A program made the translations under genes and the position numbers. Positions 50,293 through 58,971 of a DNA stretch of 64,000 nucleotides are shown one piece after another. The stretch covers positions 4,712,001 to 4,776,000 of the forward strand of contig NZ_CP058909.1 in assembly GCF_013415905.1 (NCBI RefSeq), written 5' to 3'. Each line of letters starts with the position of its first letter. The first letter of the stretch is position 1. Source of the DNA: Halosimplex pelagicum. GTDB taxonomy: Archaea; Halobacteriota; Halobacteria; Halobacteriales; Haloarculaceae. The notes under the pieces were generated by a model. The model saw only the letters and a program-made list of their open reading frames with translations. It was not told where the DNA came from and did not search any database.

Positions 50293-52764
50293 TCACTCCA
50301 CGGTGACCGAGCCGGTCATCCCCGCGGCCTCGTGGGGGATGCAGACGTACTCGTGAGTGCCGGTCGTCTCGAAAGTGCGGACGAACGACTGGCCGGACCC
50401 GACGGCGCCCTTCCCGTTCTCCCAGCCCTCGCGGGCGGCCGACTCGGAGTCGAAGTCGCCGGAGGCCCAGTAGGTCGCCCCGTCGGGGAGCGAGTCCTCG
50501 GTAGCGGTGACGCTGTGGGCCTCGCCGCCGGCGTGCGTCCAGGCGACGGTGTCACCGGCCGAGACGGTCAGCTCCGCGGGCTCGAAGGCGACGGCGGTCA
50601 TGTCGACGACGTGGTCGGCGTCGTCGGGAACACCCTCGACGACGTTCGGGCCGCCCTGGAGATTCGATTCGCCGCCGCTCTCGCCTCCGGACCCGCTCTT
50701 ACCGCCGCTCTCGCCGCTCGCTCCGGCGACCCGCAGGTCCAGCGGAAGCTCCTCGACGCCGTCGACGAGGGCGAACTGGGCGTACAGCGAGGCGTCGGCG
50801 AAGGTGTCCGCCGCCGCCCCCACCTCCCCGCCTTCGTCGAGCGCGGTGATGTAGGCGTCCAGCTGCCGCTCGAAGCTCTCGTAGGCCGACCGGCTGGCCG
50901 CCTCCAGCATTCCGTGAACCCGCGCGTTCTCGAAGTGGGCGAAGGCGTCCTGGACGACCGCCGCGGCAGCGCCGCCAGCCGAACCGCCGGCGCTCTCGAC
51001 GACCGCGTAGGCCGACTTCAGCGCCTCGGCGTTGAACGACTTGCTCGGCGCGTACACGTCGTCGCCGCTGGCCGCGGCCGAAGACACCGCGCCGAGCCGC
51101 TCCTCGAAGGCTTCGTAGACCGATTCGTCGGCTTCCTCCAGAGCCTCGTGGTAGCCGCCCGCGCCGGCCTCGAAGTGCTCGAAGGCGCCCTGTGCGATGG
51201 CCTCGGCGCGGCTGGCCTTTCCGAGAGCGTCCAGCACCGCCGCGTCGAACCCGCGAGCGCCCATATACGCGGCTTCGGCACCGCTGACGGTGGCGGTCGT
51301 CCCGGCAGCCGTCTCGAACTCCAGCAGCGCGGACTGGACGCCCTCGTAGTGAGTGTCGACGCCCTCGCCGTCGGCGTTCTCGAAGGCGGTGATCAGCCCC
51401 GACAGGTGCTCCTCCTCGAAACTGTGGTAGAGTTCCTCGTCGGTCGACTCCATCGCCTCGTGGAAGCCGAGTTCGTCCGCCTCGAAGCGCTCGAACAACC
51501 CCTCCGCGAGAGTCGCGGCGGCGTCGTTCTGCCCCAGCCGGTACAGCTCCCTCGCGTCGGCGAAGCGGGCGCGGAAGAACGCGGCCTCCAGCAGCGGCGC
51601 GTTCGAGCCGGCGAGCGCCTCGACACCGGCGACGAGGTTCTCGTCGACGGTCGCGACGGCGTCGTCGACGCCCGAGGAGTCGCCGCTCTCGATGGCCGAT
51701 CGGAGCGCGGAGAGCCCGGACTCGAAGCCCTCGTAGGCCTCGCCGTCGGCCTCCTCGAGCGCCTCGTGGGCGCGGGCGCCCTCGAAGTGGGCGAAGATGT
51801 CGCTCGCCATCGTCGCGGCGCGGTCGGTCTCGCCGCGGGCGGCGAGCCAGCCGGCGTCGGCGGCGCGGGCGCGGTAGAGCGTCAGCGCGGCGGCGTGGGC
51901 GTAGTCGGTCGAGGGACCGCCGGTCGCGGCGAGCGCGGCGGCGTCCCAGCCGCGGGCCTGCAGCGTCGCGACGTGGCCGGCGCCGGCGGCCGCTTCGGCG
52001 TCCGCGAGTGCGTAGCTCCCGTCGATGGCGGCCTGGTAGGCGGTCGCGGCCTCGCTCCGGACCGTCTCGGCGTCCTCGTTTCCGGCGGCTTCGGCCGCCG
52101 CTCCGAGGGCACCCTCGAAGGCACCGTAGGACTCGGCGTCGGCGGATTCGAGCGCGTCGTGGACGGCGGCCTCCTCGAACCGGGTGAGGACGGCCTCGGC
52201 GGTGGTGCGGGCGCCCTCGAAGTGGCCCGCGGCCGCGAGCGCGGCTGCGTCGAGCGCCGCCGCCCCGAGCGACTGGAGGGCGAGCGCGTTCGCGGTCGAC
52301 TCGCCGACGAGCGCCCGCTGGGCCTCGGCCAGCTGCGCGCTCGCGGTCGACGCTTCCTCGCGCGTACGTTCGATGTCGCCCGCGTCGAGGCCGGCCGTTC
52401 GGAGTGCCCCGAGCGCCCCCTCGAAACCCTCGTAGTTCGACTCGCTCGTCGCTTCGAGCATCTCGTGGGCGCCGTACTCACCGCTGGCCCCCTCGAACCG
52501 CGCGAACGTCGACTGTGCGACCGAAGCGCCGGCACCGTACTCCCTAGCGCACCCGAGTGCGAACGCGTCCCACACCCGGGCGCGCATGGCGTTCCACTCG
52601 GCGGCGACGGCCGCGTCCACCGACGCCGAGCCGTCCCCGTCGCCCGACGCCGTTCCGGTCGACGCCCCCGTCTCGTCGCTGTCCGAGTTTCCGTTGCATC
52701 CCGCGAGCCCGAGCGTCGCGAGCGCTGCGCCCGTCGCCAGCACGTCTCGTCTTCGGTTTCCCAT
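50293..52764 (-). CDS. Tat-exported six-repeat cupredoxin lipoprotein (DUF5059-like), candidate iron-capture protein
   Basis: The 823-residue protein starts at ATG 52762-52764 with RRRDVLATG (twin-arginine) and a lipobox ending at Cys23 (LAGC). Residues 55-665 form six helical repeats. Each has an F-x2-F/RFE segment, then HxxLE or HxxME, then YExFE. The paired His and Glu are H100/E104, H202/E206, H333/E337, H435/E439, H539/E543 and H617/E621. A G/S-rich linker (682-703) leads to a cupredoxin domain (about 718-823) with ligands H750, C808, H811 and M816. This is a full type I copper site. DUF5059 with a blue-copper tail is the family guess. The layout resembles EfeO-type iron-uptake proteins with helix bundle plus cupredoxin, but is not homologous by eye. 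The promoter is bracketed by two iron boxes. Confidence 0.88.
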   Translation of the reverse strand: MGNRRRDVLATGAALATLGLAGCNGNSDSDETGASTGTASGDGDGSASVDAAVAAEWNAMRARVWDAFALGCAREYGAGASVAQSTFARFEGASGEYGAHEMLEATSESNYEGFEGALGALRTAGLDAGDIERTREEASTASAQLAEAQRALVGESTANALALQSLGAAALDAAALAAAGHFEGARTTAEAVLTRFEEAAVHDALESADAESYGAFEGALGAAAEAAGNEDAETVRSEAATAYQAAIDGSYALADAEAAAGAGHVATLQARGWDAAALAATGGPSTDYAHAAALTLYRARAADAGWLAARGETDRAATMASDIFAHFEGARAHEALEEADGEAYEGFESGLSALRSAIESGDSSGVDDAVATVDENLVAGVEALAGSNAPLLEAAFFRARFADARELYRLGQNDAAATLAEGLFERFEADELGFHEAMESTDEELYHSFEEEHLSGLITAFENADGEGVDTHYEGVQSALLEFETAAGTTATVSGAEAAYMGARGFDAAVLDALGKASRAEAIAQGAFEHFEAGAGGYHEALEEADESVYEAFEERLGAVSSAAASGDDVYAPSKSFNAEALKSAYAVVESAGGSAGGAAAAVVQDAFAHFENARVHGMLEAASRSAYESFERQLDAYITALDEGGEVGAAADTFADASLYAQFALVDGVEELPLDLRVAGASGESGGKSGSGGESGGESNLQGGPNVVEGVPDDADHVVDMTAVAFEPAELTVSAGDTVAWTHAGGEAHSVTATEDSLPDGATYWASGDFDSESAAREGWENGKGAVGSGQSFVRTFETTGTHEYVCIPHEAAGMTGSVTVE

Positions 52765-52768
52765 ACGA

Positions 52769-52784
52769 TTTAGGCCAGCCTAAA
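52769..52784 (-). promoter_or_regulatory. Iron-box (DtxR/IdeR-type) proximal site
   Basis: TTTAGGCCAGCCTAAA is a 16-bp inverted repeat 4 bp before the ATG (52762-52764) of the cupredoxin gene. It overlaps the expected transcription start. TTAGG...CCTAA is the core of DtxR/IdeR iron boxes. It would give repression when iron is high. Confidence 0.8.
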
Positions 52785-52804
52785 GGTTGATAAACCCACC
52801 GGAA
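52785..52804 (-). promoter_or_regulatory. TATA-containing core promoter between the two iron boxes
   Basis: On the minus strand GTTTATCAACC (52785-52795) gives a TATA-like box about 25 bp before the start codon. It lies exactly between the two boxes, so each box could block initiation. Confidence 0.55.
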
Positions 52805-52820
52805 TTTAGGCCAACCTAAA
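52805..52820 (-). promoter_or_regulatory. Iron-box distal site
   Basis: TTTAGGCCAACCTAAA is a near-identical copy of the proximal site. The centres are 36 bp apart. With two sites on either side of the TATA element, cooperative binding is plausible. Confidence 0.8.
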
Positions 52821-52982
52821 CATGTTCGGGTCCCTATATCCGGCGCGCTGAACGCCGAACCAGTAGCCTCGGTATCTCTCCCGCAGACGATTCCGTATCG
52901 CGATACGCGCTGTACAACGGTCGCCGGACACTGCTGCCGGCGGATCGCGGGGCGGAACGGGGATCGGGGGATCGGAGGAGAT

Positions 52983-53366
52983 TCAGGCGATCTGGTCGCT
53001 GTACTCGTCGGCCGAGAGCAACTCGTCGAGGGCCGACTCGTCGTCGAGCTCCACCTCGATCAGCCAGCCGTCGCCGTAGGGGTCCTCGTTGACGAGTTCC
53101 GGCCGGTCGACCAGGTCGTCGTTGACGGCGACGACGGTGCCGGAGACGGGAGCGTAGATGTCGGAGACGGCCTTGATCGACTCGACGACGCCGAAGTCCT
53201 CGCCCGCGGTGACCGCCTCGCCCTCGCTCGGGAGGTCGACGAAGACCACGTCGCCGAGTTCGTCCTGGGCGAAGTCGGAGATGCCGATGCGTGCACTGGC
53301 GTCGTCGACCCGCGCCCACTCGTGGGAGTCGAGATAGCGCAGGTCGTCGGGAACGTCGAAGCTCAT
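52983..53366 (-). CDS. gcvH: GcvH, glycine cleavage H protein
   Basis: The H protein carries the lipoyl group of the glycine cleavage system, with the lipoylated Lys in VESIKAVSDIYAP (Lys65). The 127-residue protein begins MSFDVPDDLRYLDSHEWARV (the HEWAR motif) at ATG 53364-53366. The start overlaps the stop of gcvT (TCAT on the plus strand), so the two are translationally coupled. It transfers methylamine from glycine to folate with GcvT. Confidence 0.96.
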   Translation of the reverse strand: MSFDVPDDLRYLDSHEWARVDDASARIGISDFAQDELGDVVFVDLPSEGEAVTAGEDFGVVESIKAVSDIYAPVSGTVVAVNDDLVDRPELVNEDPYGDGWLIEVELDDESALDELLSADEYSDQIA

Positions 53367-54457
53367 CTATCGAGGAATGGGGTCGCGGTGGTACGTGCTT
53401 TCTTCGGTTCGCCCCGCACTTCGACGCGGACGGCCTCGTCGAGGCCCACGTCGACGGGCAGGTACGCCAGCCCGATCCCCTTGCCCAGCGTCGGGCTCAT
53501 CGTCCCGCTGGTGACCTCGCCGAGGCGCTCGCCGCCCGTCGACTCGACGGCGTAGCCCTCGCGGGGAACGCCGCGGTCCACGAGTTCGATCCCCCGCAAC
53601 TTCTCGTCGACGCCCTCCACGTCGACCCCTTCCAGCGCGTCGCGGCCGACGAACTCGCTGTCGAGGTCGACGGCGAAGTCGATGCCCGCCTCGTAGGGGT
53701 TGCGGGGGTTGTCCTCGGGGTCGAAGTCCTGCCCCGAGAGGAGAAAGCCCATCTCCAGGCGGAGAGTGTCCCGGGCGCCCAGGCCACAGGGCTGACACTC
53801 CAGGGCCGACCAGACCGTCTTGGCCTCGTCCCAGGGGTAGACGAGTTCGTAGCCCGGTTCGCCGGTGTAGCCGGTCCGGGAGACGAGCGTCTCGACGCCC
53901 GCCACCGCCCCGACCGTCGTCTCGAACCGACCCAGCTCCCCCAGGTCGGCGTCCGTCTCGGCGGCGAGCAGGTCCCGGGCGTCCGGGCCCTGGAGGGCGA
54001 CCATCGCCAGCGACGCTGTGCGGTTCTCGACGGTCGCGTCGAGCTCCCACGACTCGCGGTGGTCGACCCAGCGGTCGGCCATCTCGTCGTCGTGACCGGC
54101 GTTGGGGACGACGAGGTAGTCCGCCTCGACCGACCAGTCGTCGGGCGGGCGGTAGACGACGGTGTCGTCGAGCATCGCGCCGCGGTCGTCGGTGATCGCG
54201 GCGTAGTTCGACTCGCCGGGGTCGAGGTCGGCCACGTCGTTGGTCACCAGCCGGTTGGTGAGCCGGAGGGCGTCGGGGCCGGAGACGGTCAGCTGGCCCA
54301 TGTGGGACACGTCGAATCGACCGACCGACTCGCGGACGGCCTCGTGTTCCGCCCGGATGGAGTCGAACTCGACGGGCATCTCCCACCCGCCGAACTCGGT
54401 GAGCGTCGCGCCGCTCGCCTCGTGGGCGTCCGCAAGCGGCGGCTGTCTGAGCGTCAT
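53363..54457 (-). CDS. gcvT: GcvT, aminomethyltransferase (T protein)
   Basis: T protein transfers the methylene group to tetrahydrofolate. The 364-residue protein starts at ATG 54455-54457 and has FGGWEMPVEFDSIRAEHEAVRESVGRFDVSHMGQL (family N-terminus), FDVSHMGQ and a later TLRLEMGFLLSGQDFDPEDNP (GcvT C-domain with folate residues). GcvP, the P protein, is not in this window. The pair gcvT-gcvH is expected to be regulated with one-carbon demand. Confidence 0.96.
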   Translation of the reverse strand: MTLRQPPLADAHEASGATLTEFGGWEMPVEFDSIRAEHEAVRESVGRFDVSHMGQLTVSGPDALRLTNRLVTNDVADLDPGESNYAAITDDRGAMLDDTVVYRPPDDWSVEADYLVVPNAGHDDEMADRWVDHRESWELDATVENRTASLAMVALQGPDARDLLAAETDADLGELGRFETTVGAVAGVETLVSRTGYTGEPGYELVYPWDEAKTVWSALECQPCGLGARDTLRLEMGFLLSGQDFDPEDNPRNPYEAGIDFAVDLDSEFVGRDALEGVDVEGVDEKLRGIELVDRGVPREGYAVESTGGERLGEVTSGTMSPTLGKGIGLAYLPVDVGLDEAVRVEVRGEPKKARTTATPFLDR

Positions 54458-54678
54458 ACCCCGATTTCCGCCCGCCAGCGACGTAACGTTGTCGTCGCCC
54501 GCGTGCGCGCTGGCCCCCCATCTCCCCCCGTCGGCGCCGGCGTCTGACGCTGTCGATCCGATGGCGCGATATCGAACACCGTCTCCGCCGGCCCGCGTGC
54601 TCGGACGCTCGGGGCCGCCTGTCGTCGGGACCGAACCCCGGCGAAGGGGCACTTCCGGCCGGTTACCGGTCGGTTTCG

Positions 54679-54703
54679 CACAGTTTCCGACCCGGAAACT
54701 GTG
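54679..54703 (+). promoter_or_regulatory. Perfect 10-bp inverted repeat before the RND gene
   Basis: CACAGTTTCC-GACCC-GGAAACTGTG is a perfect inverted repeat with a 5-bp spacer. It is just upstream of a TATA-like TTTATAT (54710-54716) and is typical of a dimeric regulator site, for example TetR or ArsR family. The regulator is unknown. Confidence 0.65.
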
Positions 54704-54709
54704 ATCCCC

Positions 54710-54716
54710 TTTATAT
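54710..54716 (+). promoter_or_regulatory. TATA box of the RND transporter transcript
   Basis: TTTATAT lies about 30 bp before the ATG at 54745 and just after the palindromic site. It is the strongest TATA element seen in this region. Confidence 0.6.
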
Positions 54717-54744
54717 GTCCTATCCGGCTGTCGGGTCGAACGCG

Positions 54745-54843
54745 ATGGTTCCCCAACCGCTTCCACGAGAGAACGCCCTCCCGCCCGGTCGGCGCGAGCC
54801 TCCGGGCGGCGCACCGCTCGCGCCCGCGGAGGTGGCGCCGTGA
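54745..54843 (+). CDS. Possible 32-residue leader ORF overlapping the RND gene
   Basis: This proline-rich open frame (MVPQPLPRENALPPGRREPPGG and so on) begins at the first ATG downstream of the TATA box. It ends in TGA at 54841-54843, overlapping the GTG start of the RND gene (GTGA). That would make a translationally coupled leader on a leaderless transcript. It has no homologue I recognise and may be only a chance frame. Confidence 0.4.
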   Translation: MVPQPLPRENALPPGRREPPGGAPLAPAEVAP

Positions 54844-57371
54844 GCCGCTTCGACCGCCCGTTCCGGTTCGTCACCGAGCACAACCTCGTCGTCCTCCTGC
54901 TCATGTTGCTGGTGACCGGCGGCGTCGTCGCCGGGATCAGTCAGCTGGAGACCCAGAGTCAGATGAACGGCTCCAGCGCGGTCGGCGACACGGAGGTCGC
55001 ACAGAAACTCGACTACATCCGGGCGAACTACGGGACGAACGAGAGCCACGGCGACGCCAGCGCGGTCAGCCCCGCGCCCGTCTACGTCCGCAGCGACGGC
55101 GACGACGCCCTCTCGAAGGCCGCCCTGATGGACTCGCTGTCGTTCCAGCAACGGGCGCTCGACAACGAGTCGGTCGCCGCCGCGCTCGACGGCCGCGAAC
55201 CACTCGGCGTCGCGAACCTCGTCGCGAAACGGCTGGCGGGGAGTCCCGACGCCGGCCTCGGCGATCAGGTCGCCGCGCTCGAATCGGCGAGCGCGACCGA
55301 GGTTGAGCGCGCCGTCGAGGCGACGGTCACCGAGAACTCCTCGGCGGCCGCGCTCCTCCCGAGCGACTACGAGCCCGGGACTGCCACCGCCGAGAGCCGC
55401 CGAATGCTGTTCGAATTCGAGAGCGCCGACGCCGGCGACGCCGCGGCCGAGCGGCGTACCGCCGCGACCGCGGCGTTGTACGAAACAACCCGGGACCACT
55501 CGGACCCCGAGTACTTCACGCTCGGCGAGCACGCGGCCGCGACGGCCAACGCCAACTACAGCCGGCAGATGATCGAGCTGATCCTCCCGGTCGCGCTGTT
55601 GGCGATCCTCGCGGTGCTGGCCTTCTCCTACCGGGATCTCGTGGACGTGGTCGTCGGGTTCACCGGCGTCGTCCTGTCTGTGCTGTGGATGTTCGGCATC
55701 CTCGGCTGGATGGGGATCCCCGCCGGGTTCACGCTCATCATCGGTCCCGTCCTCATCGTCGGCCTCAGCGTCGACTACGGGTTACACGTCTTCATGCGCT
55801 ACCGCGAGGAGCGCGGCGAGGGTGAGGACATCCGCGAGCCGATGGCCCGCGGGCTCTCCTCGGTCGCGGTCGCGCTCGGCCTGGTGACGCTGACCGCCGC
55901 GGTCGGGTTCATGTCGAACGTCACCAACGAGTTCGGCCTCATCAGGCAGCTGTCGATCGGCATCACGCTGGGCGTCGTCTCGACGTTCGTCGTCTCGCTG
56001 ACGCTCGTCCCGGCGCTGAAGGTGACCGTCGACGGCCTGCTCGAACGCGTCGGGCTCGACCGCCGCAAGCGCCCCCTCGGCGAGACCCGCCTGCTCGAAC
56101 CGTTCCTCGGGAGCGGCGTCCGCCTCGCCAAGCGCGCCGCGCCCGTCGTGATCCTCCTCGCGCTGGTCGCCGGGTCGGCCGGCGCCGTCGCGTGGACGGA
56201 GCTGGATCGGCAGTCGGTCCAGCAGAACCAGAACGACATCGCCGACTGGAAGCAGGATCTGCCCGGGCCGCTCGCCTGGGAGACGAGCGAGTTCGACGCC
56301 CTGTCCGCCTACGTCGACGACCACTACCGCGCCGCCGACGAGGACGCCCGCAGCCAGTCGCAGGTGTTGCTGGAGGGCGACGTGACCTCGCCGGCCGCGC
56401 TCGCCGCCGTGGAGTCGGTCGGCGACCGCGCGGCCGAGGAGGGGGCGGTCTTCCAGCGGGCGGGCTCGGTCCCCCTCCGCTCGCCGTCGTCGGTGATGCA
56501 GTCGGTCGCCGCCGCGGACGACGAGTTCGCGGCGACGCTCGCCGAGGCCGACACCGACGGCGACGGCGTCCCCGACCGGTCGGTCGCCGACGTGTACGAC
56601 GCCCTGTACGCCGCCGCGCCCGAGCGGGCGAGTCGGGTGGTCGAGCGAACGGACGACGAGTACCGCTCGCTGCGGGTCGTCGTCCCGATCGCCGGGAGCG
56701 CGACCATCACCGAGCAGGCCGACGCCATGCAGGCGGTCGCCGGGAGCGTGAGCGCCGACGGCGTCGACGCCACCGCGGTCGGCGTCGGGACGCTCAACGA
56801 GGCCGAGCTGGCCCAGACCACCGACAGCATCCTGACGACGCTGGTGGTCGCGCTGGCGGCCGTCGGGGTCCTGTTGACCCTGATCTACCGGCTCGCCACC
56901 GGGAGCGCGACCCTCGGCGCGGTGACGGTCGTCCCCATCGTCCTCGTGACCGCGCTGGTCGTCGGCGCGATGTACCTGCTCGCCATCCCGCTGACGCTGC
57001 TGACCTCGCTGTTGCTCAGCCTCGTCATCGGCCTGGGCATCGACTACAACATCCACGTCAGCGACCGGTTCGCGCAGGAACTGGAGCGGGGCCAGACCGT
57101 CACCGGTGCGCTGCGGACGGCGGTGACCGGCACCGGCGGCGCGCTGCTGGGCAGTACGCTCACCTCCATCGGCGCCTTCAGCGCCCTGCTGCTCCATCCC
57201 CATCCGCAGATCACGAGCTTCGGGGCGCTCGTCGTCGTCGCCCTCTCGCTGTCGTTCGTCGTCGCCGTGTTCGTCCTCCCCAGCCTGCTGCTGGTGTGGG
57301 CCGACTACGGTAGCGTCGACGCCGTCCGCAGCCAGTCGCCGGCACGCGACGGCCCGATGGCACAGGACTGA
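54840..57371 (+). CDS. RND-family (MmpL/SecDF-like) transporter
   Basis: The 843-residue membrane protein starts at GTG 54840. It has a first transmembrane helix at the N-terminus (VVLLLMLLVTGGVVAGI), a large extracytoplasmic loop (about 45-240), five helices with the RND sequences GPVLIVGLSVDYGLHVFMRYREER and MARGLSSVAVALGLVTLTAAVGFMSN, then a second copy of the same arrangement (LLSLVIGLGIDYNIHVSDRF). Two repeated halves of about 400 residues are typical. It probably exports hydrophobic compounds or lipids using proton or sodium motive force. The upstream palindrome suggests local control. Confidence 0.93.
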   Translation: MSRFDRPFRFVTEHNLVVLLLMLLVTGGVVAGISQLETQSQMNGSSAVGDTEVAQKLDYIRANYGTNESHGDASAVSPAPVYVRSDGDDALSKAALMDSLSFQQRALDNESVAAALDGREPLGVANLVAKRLAGSPDAGLGDQVAALESASATEVERAVEATVTENSSAAALLPSDYEPGTATAESRRMLFEFESADAGDAAAERRTAATAALYETTRDHSDPEYFTLGEHAAATANANYSRQMIELILPVALLAILAVLAFSYRDLVDVVVGFTGVVLSVLWMFGILGWMGIPAGFTLIIGPVLIVGLSVDYGLHVFMRYREERGEGEDIREPMARGLSSVAVALGLVTLTAAVGFMSNVTNEFGLIRQLSIGITLGVVSTFVVSLTLVPALKVTVDGLLERVGLDRRKRPLGETRLLEPFLGSGVRLAKRAAPVVILLALVAGSAGAVAWTELDRQSVQQNQNDIADWKQDLPGPLAWETSEFDALSAYVDDHYRAADEDARSQSQVLLEGDVTSPAALAAVESVGDRAAEEGAVFQRAGSVPLRSPSSVMQSVAAADDEFAATLAEADTDGDGVPDRSVADVYDALYAAAPERASRVVERTDDEYRSLRVVVPIAGSATITEQADAMQAVAGSVSADGVDATAVGVGTLNEAELAQTTDSILTTLVVALAAVGVLLTLIYRLATGSATLGAVTVVPIVLVTALVVGAMYLLAIPLTLLTSLLLSLVIGLGIDYNIHVSDRFAQELERGQTVTGALRTAVTGTGGALLGSTLTSIGAFSALLLHPHPQITSFGALVVVALSLSFVVAVFVLPSLLLVWADYGSVDAVRSQSPARDGPMAQD

Positions 57372-57394
57372 GAGCGACCCTCGGTCTCTTCCGT

Positions 57395-58864
57395 TCAGTC
57401 CCGCTTCAGCCGCACGAGCGCGCCCGCGACCAGCGCGACGACCGCGCCGACCGCGAGGACGGTCCCGAGCGGCGTCGGCCCGGAGCCCGAGGTGGGCGTC
57501 CCGAGCACGCTGTCGCCGTTCGAACCCGATTCGGTGTCGTCGCCGTCGCTCGCGTCCCCGTCGGCGCCGTCGCCCGAGCCGCCTCCGGTCGTGCCCTCGC
57601 CCTCGGTCGCGGTCGGCGACGCGCCGACGGCGCCCATGTCCTCCTCGGGGATCAGCCGCGAGCTCTCGAAGCCGGTGAGGTAGTCGTAACAGGCCTCGAT
57701 GTCGGCGGTGTCGAAGTCGGCGCCGCCGGCCGATTCGACGACGCCGCCCTCGCCGATGTCGGCCATCGTCGGGCCGCTGGACTCGTCGCCGGTGCCGATC
57801 CGCTCCACGTCGTAGGGCTGGTACGGCGAGTACACCTCCCAGACCACCTCGCCGTCGGGCGTCACCTCGACGATGCGGTGGGCCCGCCGGTCGGCGATCA
57901 GCGTGTTGCCGTTCGGCAGCCGGTCGGCGTCGCGGGGCTCGCTCAGCCGACCGCCCCGGAGCACCCACGTCTGATTCCACGAGTCGCCCTCGCGCTCGTA
58001 CTCGACGACGCGGTCGTTGAGGCTGTCCGCGACGATGACCGTCGCCGACCCGTCCTCGCTACTGAGGTAGTCGGGGTTGTGCTGCTCGTGGAGGATCGAC
58101 GTGTTGTCGTCGGAGCCGAGTTCCCAGCGGAGCTCCTTCGTCTCGCGGTCGATCGCGACCACCTTGTCGAAGTTACGGACCGAGACCATGATGACGCCGT
58201 CGCGGATCTGCTCGACGTCGTTGTTGTGGGTCCAGTCGCCGCCGAACTCGCCGCCGCCCGACTTGGGGTAGTGCTCGCTGTAGTTGGCGAAGTAGTACTC
58301 CCAGGTGACTCGCTCCTGGGTGAGGTTGTAGATCAGGACGCGGTCCTCGCCGTCCTGGCTCATGTCGTTCATGAGCAGCTCGTCGCCGTTGATCAGGTCC
58401 ACGTCGTGGGTGTCGTAGGCGTTCTCGAAGCGGCGCTCCGAGAGGTGTTCGCCCGTCTCGGGGTCGATCTCCTCGATCAGCGTGTCGCGGCTGTCGGTCG
58501 TCGCCTGGAGGATGTTGCCGTTGTCGAGCACGTCGATGTCGTAGCTCCACCAGCGGCCGGCGTCGCTGTCGTTGTGGACGCCGACGATCGACCCGTTCGG
58601 CCGGGCGCCGACGACCATCGCCGAGGTCTTCTCGCCGCCGCGAGCGCCCTGGATCGAGAACAGGGTCGTCCGGTCGGGCGTCTGTTCCATCGTACCCACG
58701 CAGGGGTTCGACGCCTGCTGGAGGGCGGCCGCACCGGGGTCGACGGCGGGCGCGGCGCCCGCACCGGAGCGGTCGGCGGCGCCCGCGACGCCGCCGGTGG
58801 CGCCCGCGACCGGGACCGCAAGCAGCAGCGCGACCAGCAGAGTGGAGAGGACGGTTCTGCGCAT
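57395..58864 (-). CDS. Secreted arylsulfotransferase (ASST)-family protein
   Basis: The 489-residue protein from ATG 58862-58864 has an N-terminal Sec signal (RRTVLSTLLVALLLAVPVAGATGG) and a six-bladed beta-propeller-like domain with repeated NGNxL motifs (DNGNILQATTDSRDTL, DVDLINGDELLMNDM, DRLPNGNTLIADRRAHRI), as in ASST. A Ser/Thr/Asp-rich linker (about 400-455) and a C-terminal hydrophobic anchor (TVLAVGAVVALVAGAL) then RLKRD follow. In known enzymes two His residues in the active site transfer sulfate; the corresponding His (THDVDL and THNNDVEQ) are visible here. Probably a membrane-anchored surface protein. Confidence 0.88.
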   Translation of the reverse strand: MRRTVLSTLLVALLLAVPVAGATGGVAGAADRSGAGAAPAVDPGAAALQQASNPCVGTMEQTPDRTTLFSIQGARGGEKTSAMVVGARPNGSIVGVHNDSDAGRWWSYDIDVLDNGNILQATTDSRDTLIEEIDPETGEHLSERRFENAYDTHDVDLINGDELLMNDMSQDGEDRVLIYNLTQERVTWEYYFANYSEHYPKSGGGEFGGDWTHNNDVEQIRDGVIMVSVRNFDKVVAIDRETKELRWELGSDDNTSILHEQHNPDYLSSEDGSATVIVADSLNDRVVEYEREGDSWNQTWVLRGGRLSEPRDADRLPNGNTLIADRRAHRIVEVTPDGEVVWEVYSPYQPYDVERIGTGDESSGPTMADIGEGGVVESAGGADFDTADIEACYDYLTGFESSRLIPEEDMGAVGASPTATEGEGTTGGGSGDGADGDASDGDDTESGSNGDSVLGTPTSGSGPTPLGTVLAVGAVVALVAGALVRLKRD

Positions 58865-58971
58865 CTGCCACGAGTATCGACCGAGGCGGTTAACTGGGTT
58901 ACGACTGCCGGCGGGGACGCCGCCGGCCGCTGGGGCGATCAGCGATACCGCTGGGGCGACCCGCGATACCG

